Made by a program: the position numbers and the translations under genes. From NCBI GenBank assembly GCA_964652205.1, contig CAZZAO010000111.1:1-17909 (forward strand): 17,909 nucleotides of DNA. Reading direction: 5' to 3'. Under the pieces are notes generated by a model. It made no database searches and was not told the DNA's origin. It worked only from the letters and a program-made list of their open reading frames with translations. Shown piece by piece: positions 14,168-17,909 of this stretch (positions are counted from its first letter, which is position 1; every line of letters begins with the position of its first letter). Source of the stretch: ZC4RG36 sp964652205. GTDB lineage: Bacteria > Chloroflexota > Anaerolineae > Aggregatilineales > Phototrophicaceae.

Positions 14168-14200
14168 ATCTTCCCGCATAGCCAGATTGAGTGATCGCTG

Positions 14201-15160
14201 ATGCAGGTTTTAGCCAGACAGAACAGCGCGCGGACGACGATTGCCTTTCGGAAATCGCTGGCGTCGCGTCTGTTTCCCTACCTGCTGGTCGCGCCGACGC
14301 TGATTCTGGTGTTTATCTTCACGCTCTGGCCGACCGTCCAATCGGTCAACGGCAGCCTCTATCGCCCGCCGCTGACCGTCAGACAGCAGCCGACCTACGT
14401 CGGGATGCAGAACTACGTTGACCTGTTCGACGCGCAGCACACCACGCGGCCCGACATTGCGGACGTCTTTCCGCGTATCCTGCTCAACACCGTCGTCTTT
14501 GCCGCTGCGACGACGGCCATCAGCGTGCCGCTGGCGTTCCTGTTCGCGCTGCTGCTCAACCGCAAGATGCGCGGCCTCGGTCTGTGGCGCTTCAGCCTGT
14601 TTTACCCGGCGCTGCTGCCTGTCATCGGCGCGGCGAGCATCTGGTCGTTCCTGTATGCCGACAACATCGGCCTGGCGAACACGGTGCTGCGCTCGTTCGG
14701 TCTGGCAGGCGTCAAGTGGATCGGCCTGCCGGACATGACGCTGATTTCAGTCATCATCATGATGGTCTGGAAGCAGGTTGGCTACTTCATGATTTTTTAC
14801 CTCGCGGGCTTGCAGGCGATTTCGCGCGACATTTACGAGGCCTCTGACCTCGACGGCGCGACCGTGTGGCAGCAAATCCGCTCGATTACTTTTCCACTGC
14901 TGCATCGAACAACGCTGTTTATTCTGGTGATTGCCATTACCGGCGCCTTCCAGACGGTCGAGCAGCTTCAGGCGCTCGGTCAGGGCGGGCCGAGCGACCA
15001 GAGCAATATGCTGCTCTACTTCATCTTCCAGAAGATCGCCGAGCCGCGCAACCTCGGCTACATCAACGCCATTACCGTGATTCTGCTGCTGCTGCTGCTG
15101 CTGTTCACCGCGACCAACTTCTATTTCTTCGAGTGGAGACGGCTTAAAGATGACGCCTAA
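14201..15160 (+). CDS. ABC transporter permease, MalF/UgpA type
   Basis: One of two membrane-spanning subunits of the importer. The 319-residue protein has six or so helices, beginning at residues ~25-45 (FPYLLVAPTLILVFIF). The EAA loop that contacts the ATPase is clear at residues 213-232: EASDLDGATVWQQIRSITFP. The region before it (KQVGYFMIFYLAGLQAISRDIYEA) is typical of the family. The last helix contains seven consecutive leucines encoded by a CTG run. ATG 14201 has only a weak ribosome site. Its 3' end overlaps the next permease gene by 11 bases, so the two are translationally coupled. It lies downstream of the binding-protein gene and its terminator. Substrate unknown, as for the receptor. 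Confidence 0.93.
   Translation: MQVLARQNSARTTIAFRKSLASRLFPYLLVAPTLILVFIFTLWPTVQSVNGSLYRPPLTVRQQPTYVGMQNYVDLFDAQHTTRPDIADVFPRILLNTVVFAAATTAISVPLAFLFALLLNRKMRGLGLWRFSLFYPALLPVIGAASIWSFLYADNIGLANTVLRSFGLAGVKWIGLPDMTLISVIIMMVWKQVGYFMIFYLAGLQAISRDIYEASDLDGATVWQQIRSITFPLLHRTTLFILVIAITGAFQTVEQLQALGQGGPSDQSNMLLYFIFQKIAEPRNLGYINAITVILLLLLLLFTATNFYFFEWRRLKDDA
15083..15103 (+). repeat. (CTG)7 run in the first permease gene
   Basis: Seven consecutive CTG codons encode seven leucines in the final membrane helix (residues 295-301) of the permease. Slippage would change helix length in whole residues without a frameshift. Confidence 0.8.
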
Positions 15161-16034
15161 GCGCACCTCAACCGGCACGCTGATTGCTAACGCCGTCCTC
15201 ATCACGCTGTCGCTGCTCTGGCTGGCTCCGCTGCTGTTCACGATCCTCGTCAGCCTCAGGCCGGACAGCGAGCCGATCACCGACGGCAATGTCTTTTTCG
15301 CCTGCGCTCCCGATATTCCCGGCGGGCCGGAAGGCCGCGTCACGCTGGCAGGCTGCACCCTCACCAGCGATAACTATGTTGGCGCGTTCGTGGTCGCGCC
15401 GTGGCCGGTTCATTACGCCAACAGCGTGATCTTCGTCCTCGGCACGCTGGCCGTGCAGGTGGTGACGGTCACAATGGCCGGATACGCCTTCGCGCGGATG
15501 AAGTTCTTTGGCCGCGACGCGCTGCTGTTCCTGATCCTGCTCCAGTTGATGATCCCGACCGGCGTGCTGCTGGTGCAGAATTTCGCCACGATTCGCGCGC
15601 TCGGCTGGTTCGATAAGCAGGTCGCGCTGATGGCTCCGTACTGGGGGTCAGCGTTCGGGACGCTGCTGCTGCGGCAGGCGTTCCGTGAAATCCCGTTCGA
15701 GCTGGAAGAAGCCGCGCGCATCGACGGCGCGAACTGGCTTCAGATCATGCGCCGCGTTTATATTCCCCTGTCGATTCCGACGTATATCGCCTTCGCGCTG
15801 GTGTCGATCAGCGCTCACTGGAACGAATTCCTGTGGCCGTTCATCGTCACGCGCTCCGACGCGGTGCGTCCGCTGACGATTGCGCTCAACAAGCTGCTCA
15901 AGACAACCGAGGTCGGCGCGCTCTACGGGCAGTTGATGGCCGGGACGATTCTGGTGATCGCGCCGCTGGTGATCCTGTTCATGCTGTTCCAGCGCCGTTT
16001 CATCGAGAGTTTCGCCAGCAGCGGGATCAAGTAA
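15150..16034 (+). CDS. ABC transporter permease, MalG/UgpE type
   Basis: Second membrane subunit of the importer, 294 residues and about six helices. The EAA loop lies at residues 187-207: EAARIDGANWLQIMRRVYIP. The C-terminus (FQRRFIESFASSGIK) is typical of MalG/UgpE proteins (family ending RRFIxGxxxGaVK). The first outer loop (residues ~38-85) contains a ~25-residue stretch with C52 and C69, which could form a disulfide. ATG 15150 overlaps the end of the preceding permease. No ATP-binding subunit follows before the repeats and the assembly gap, so the pair probably borrows a shared MsmK/UgpC-type ATPase encoded elsewhere, or the gene is hidden in the gap. Confidence 0.93.
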   Translation: MTPKRTSTGTLIANAVLITLSLLWLAPLLFTILVSLRPDSEPITDGNVFFACAPDIPGGPEGRVTLAGCTLTSDNYVGAFVVAPWPVHYANSVIFVLGTLAVQVVTVTMAGYAFARMKFFGRDALLFLILLQLMIPTGVLLVQNFATIRALGWFDKQVALMAPYWGSAFGTLLLRQAFREIPFELEEAARIDGANWLQIMRRVYIPLSIPTYIAFALVSISAHWNEFLWPFIVTRSDAVRPLTIALNKLLKTTEVGALYGQLMAGTILVIAPLVILFMLFQRRFIESFASSGIK

Positions 16035-16039
16035 CGGCT

Positions 16040-16050
16040 CCCTCACCCCC
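16040..16050. repeat. Truncated CCCTCACCCC repeat at the left gap edge
   Basis: CCCTCACCCCC directly precedes the N run and equals the first 11 bases right of it. The sequence before the gap therefore ends within the same repeat family that begins after it. Confidence 0.75.
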
Positions 16051-16150
16051 NNNNNNNNNNNNNNNNNNNNNNNNNNNNNNNNNNNNNNNNNNNNNNNNNN
16101 NNNNNNNNNNNNNNNNNNNNNNNNNNNNNNNNNNNNNNNNNNNNNNNNNN
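16051..16150. other. Assembly gap (100 Ns)
   Basis: Exactly 100 unknown bases, the usual placeholder for a gap of unestimated length. True distance and content between the permease gene and the methyltransferase are unknown; a gene may be missing here. Confidence 0.97.
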
Positions 16151-16190
16151 CCCTCACCCCCGGCCCCTCTCCCGGAGGGCGAGGGGAGGA
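16151..16190. repeat. CCCTCACCCC palindromic repeat, copy 2
   Basis: The unit runs CCCTCACCCCCGG then CCCCTCTCCCG (16151-16174), identical over 24 bases to the copy at 16233-16256. CCCCTC (16164-16169) pairs with GAGGGG (16181-16186) and CCC (16171-16173) with GGG (16177-16179), so it folds as a hairpin. Confidence 0.8.
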
Positions 16191-16232
16191 AGATAAGGCA
16201 CGGCTTGCAGCGGACGACCTCACCCCCCTGCG

Positions 16233-16281
16233 CCCTCACCCCCGGCCCCTCTCCCGACCGCTGAGTACAGCCAGGAGAGGG
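16233..16281. repeat. CCCTCACCCC palindromic repeat, copy 3
   Basis: This has the same 24-base opening as the copy at 16151. CCCTCTCC (16247-16254) pairs with GGAGAGGG (16274-16281) around a 19-base loop that differs from copy 2. The pattern is a conserved arm with a variable loop. Confidence 0.8.
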
Positions 16282-16503
16282 AAGAAAGATGTGGCGGCGG
16301 ATTTCGTCGGGGCGCAATGGTTTGCGCCCGCCGTTCCTTGACGAGGACGTTTCAGCTTCCATCGGGGCTTGATAGCTCATGCCGAGCGTATGGGGAGAAT
16401 CGCTGTTTATCGAACAGGAATCTGCAATCGTACCTGGCGCAAAAAGACCGCGCTTTTACCCCCATACTCTCTAAACACGGCACAATGGGCATGGGAGGGA
16501 ACG
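16282..16503. other. Non-coding stretch before the methyltransferase gene, with one hairpin
   Basis: No supported gene lies in this stretch, which continues the repeat-and-gap region begun at 16035. GGGCGCAA (16310-16317) pairs with TTGCGCCC (16322-16329) around TGGT; no T-tract follows. The methyltransferase frame is open back to 16369, but that part lacks a ribosome site and reads unlike the family. No promoter with both boxes was found. Confidence 0.6.
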
Positions 16504-17280
16504 ATGACCGATGCACAGCAAGCCCACGATCATCAGATTGTCGACCAGTTCACCCGCCAGGTCGAAGGCTACGTCGCCAAACAATCCCCGGACGAAACGG
16601 CTTACCGGATGGCGCGCGAAGTCACCGGCGTCACGTCGAGCGATACAGCCCTCGACGTCGCCTGCGGCCCCGGTCTGCTGGCCTTTGCGCTGGCGAGCGT
16701 CGCCCGCCGCGTCACCGGCCTCGACCTGACGCCTGCCATGCTCGTCAAGGCGCGTCAGCTTCAAGCCGAGCGTGGCCTGCACAACATCGACTGGATCGGC
16801 GGCAGCGCCGACTCGCTGCCGTTCGGCGACAGCGCGTTCTCGCTGACCGTCTCGCGCTACACCTTCCATCATCTGATCAACCCGCGCCGCGCGCTGGCCG
16901 AAATGGCGCGCGTCTGCCGTCCCGGTGGCCGCGTCGCCGTGATCGACACCGCCCTGATGCCGGAGAAGGCCGACGCCTTCAACCGCATGGAAAAGCTGCG
17001 CGATCCCTCGCATGTTCGCGCCATGACCGCCGACGAGCTGACTGCGCTGATGGTCGAGGCCGGGCTGACCGATTTCCGCAGCGGGCGCTACGGCTCGGAA
17101 GTCGAGCTGGAGACCCAGCTTCGCGCCTCATTCCCGGTCGAGCCGGATGGTCGCGCGCGGCTGCGTCAGCTTTTTATCGACGACCTGACGACCGGCGAGC
17201 TTGGCATGGGGACGCATCGCCGCGACGGCGCAGTTTATATTGTCTATCCGATTCTCATCATTGTGGGGACGAAGCCATGA
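16504..17280 (+). CDS. Class I SAM-dependent methyltransferase (Methyltransf_11/UbiE-like)
   Basis: A cytosolic 258-residue Rossmann-fold methyltransferase. Motif I, the SAM-binding loop, is DVACGPG at residues 51-57; the acidic residue after strand 2 is D74 in VTGLDLTPAM. ADSLPFGDSAFSLTVSRYTFHHL (residues 102-124, motifs II/III) and RVCRPGGRVAVID (136-148) complete the UbiE/Methyltransf_11 pattern. The substrate cannot be told; quinone methylation is possible but the UbiE signature is not complete enough to claim it. ATG 16504 is chosen because GGGAGGG lies just upstream; the open frame extends 45 codons further. Its stop overlaps the next start as ATGA, so the two genes are translationally coupled. 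Confidence 0.88.
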   Translation: MTDAQQAHDHQIVDQFTRQVEGYVAKQSPDETAYRMAREVTGVTSSDTALDVACGPGLLAFALASVARRVTGLDLTPAMLVKARQLQAERGLHNIDWIGGSADSLPFGDSAFSLTVSRYTFHHLINPRRALAEMARVCRPGGRVAVIDTALMPEKADAFNRMEKLRDPSHVRAMTADELTALMVEAGLTDFRSGRYGSEVELETQLRASFPVEPDGRARLRQLFIDDLTTGELGMGTHRRDGAVYIVYPILIIVGTKP

Positions 17281-17909
17281 GCCAGCAGCCACAGACTGCC
17301 GACCTGACCTATACACACTCGATTCGACTCAATTATTTGCTCTATCTGCCGCCTGGCTACGATGCCGCGAAGCGTTACCCGCTGATTTTGTTCCTGCATG
17401 GCTCCGGCGAGCGCGGCGACCAGCTCGACGACGTCCGGCGCTACGGGCTGCCGCTTAAGCTCGATAGCTGGGATGACTGCCCGTTCATCGTCGTCTCGCC
17501 GCAGTGTCCGTTGGAGTCGCGCTGGGTGTTCCTGCTCGACGCGCTCGATGCCCTGCTGACCGACGTGATCGCGCGCTACTGGGTTGATGAGCGCCGCGTT
17601 TATCTGACCGGCCTGAGCATGGGCGGCGAGGGCGCATGGTCGCTGGCGGCTTATAAGCCGGATCGTTTTGCTGCACTCGTGCCGATCTGCGGGCGTACAT
17701 CCCCGGCCATGGCGGCCCAGCTCAAGGATATGCCGATCTGGGTCTTTCACGGCGGCAAAGATGATGTCGTGCCGCCGTCGGCGTCCGAGCAGATGCTCGC
17801 CGCGCTGCGCGCCGAGGGGAATGCTGTCCGCTTCACCCTCTATCCCGACGCCGACCATGACTCGTGGACGCAGGCTTACGATGAGCCGGGGCTGTATGCG
17901 TGGATGCTG
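17277..17909 (+). CDS. Alpha/beta hydrolase, carboxylesterase or phospholipase-like (3' end missing)
   Basis: 211 residues are visible before the window ends. The oxyanion-hole region FLHGSGERG (residues 39-47) is followed by the nucleophile elbow GLSMGG with S114. The acid D162 sits in HGGKDDVVP and the base H194 in DADHDSW, so the whole catalytic triad is present. The HGSGERG...PQCP...GLSMGG pattern matches secreted or cytosolic esterases of the PHB depolymerase / prolyl oligopeptidase-like group. No signal peptide is seen. The start overlaps the methyltransferase stop (ATGA), indicating one transcript and possibly linked functions, though no shared pathway is evident. Substrate unknown. 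Only a few C-terminal residues are probably missing. Confidence 0.88.
   Translation, partial: MSQQPQTADLTYTHSIRLNYLLYLPPGYDAAKRYPLILFLHGSGERGDQLDDVRRYGLPLKLDSWDDCPFIVVSPQCPLESRWVFLLDALDALLTDVIARYWVDERRVYLTGLSMGGEGAWSLAAYKPDRFAALVPICGRTSPAMAAQLKDMPIWVFHGGKDDVVPPSASEQMLAALRAEGNAVRFTLYPDADHDSWTQAYDEPGLYAWML

Noticed and set aside
16151..16281. CRISPR array suggested by repeated GC-rich units
   Set aside because: Only two full copies with palindromic arms and unlike loops, no regular spacer length and no cas genes; they fit dispersed intergenic repeats.
16369..16503. N-terminal extension of the methyltransferase from 16369
   Set aside because: The family fold begins after 16504, where a strong GGGAGGG ribosome site precedes an ATG; the extra 45 residues have no family features.

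Overview
The window looks like chromosomal DNA from a GC-rich, aerobic or facultatively aerobic bacterium, most likely a member of the Chloroflexota (Anaerolineae-like). This rests on the flavour of the gene set (a caa3-type oxidase with a fused cytochrome c domain, a MiaB variant, a membrane-tethered TIR protein, a giant YfhO-family protein, an ATPase-less sugar ABC operon) and on GC-rich intergenic repeats of the CCCTCACCCC type. It is an inference; there is no rRNA or other phylogenetic marker here. The sequence is a scaffold: 100 Ns at 16051-16150 sit inside one of these repeats.

Layout. (1) 1-1640: the tail of an unidentified gene, a good sigma70-like promoter, and miaB (tRNA 2-methylthiolation) on the + strand. 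(2) 1643-7899, minus strand: a six-gene terminal oxidase operon, read right to left from a clear promoter at 7871-7899 to a strong intrinsic terminator at 1643-1676. The order is subunit II with cytochrome c domain, subunit I, a divergent subunit III-like protein, a multi-pass membrane protein of unknown function, canonical subunit III, and subunit IV with an unusual long N-terminal extension. Subunit I carries the YSHPxVY motif of type A2 heme-copper oxidases. (3) 8021-12606, + strand, head to head with the oxidase operon: a membrane-anchored TIR-domain protein, a small membrane protein with an Ala/Glu-rich tail, and a 925-residue YfhO-type membrane protein. (4) 12742-16034, + strand: a solute-binding protein and two permeases of a UgpBAE/MalEFG-like ABC importer. 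A terminator hairpin lies between the binding-protein gene and the permeases, and there is no ATPase gene. (5) 16035-16503: repeats, the assembly gap and a non-coding stretch. (6) 16504-17909, + strand: a class I SAM methyltransferase translationally coupled (ATGA overlap) to an alpha/beta hydrolase that runs off the window.

The oxidase genes would work together as one complex: cytochrome c electrons enter through CuA and heme c of subunit II, oxygen is reduced at heme a3-CuB in subunit I, and subunits III and IV stabilise it. The least understood parts are the unknown membrane protein and the second subunit III-like protein inside this operon, the TIR protein next to it, and a family of 7-bp tandem repeats seen in three intergenic spots. 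No CRISPR array, tRNA, rRNA, transposase or phage gene was seen.
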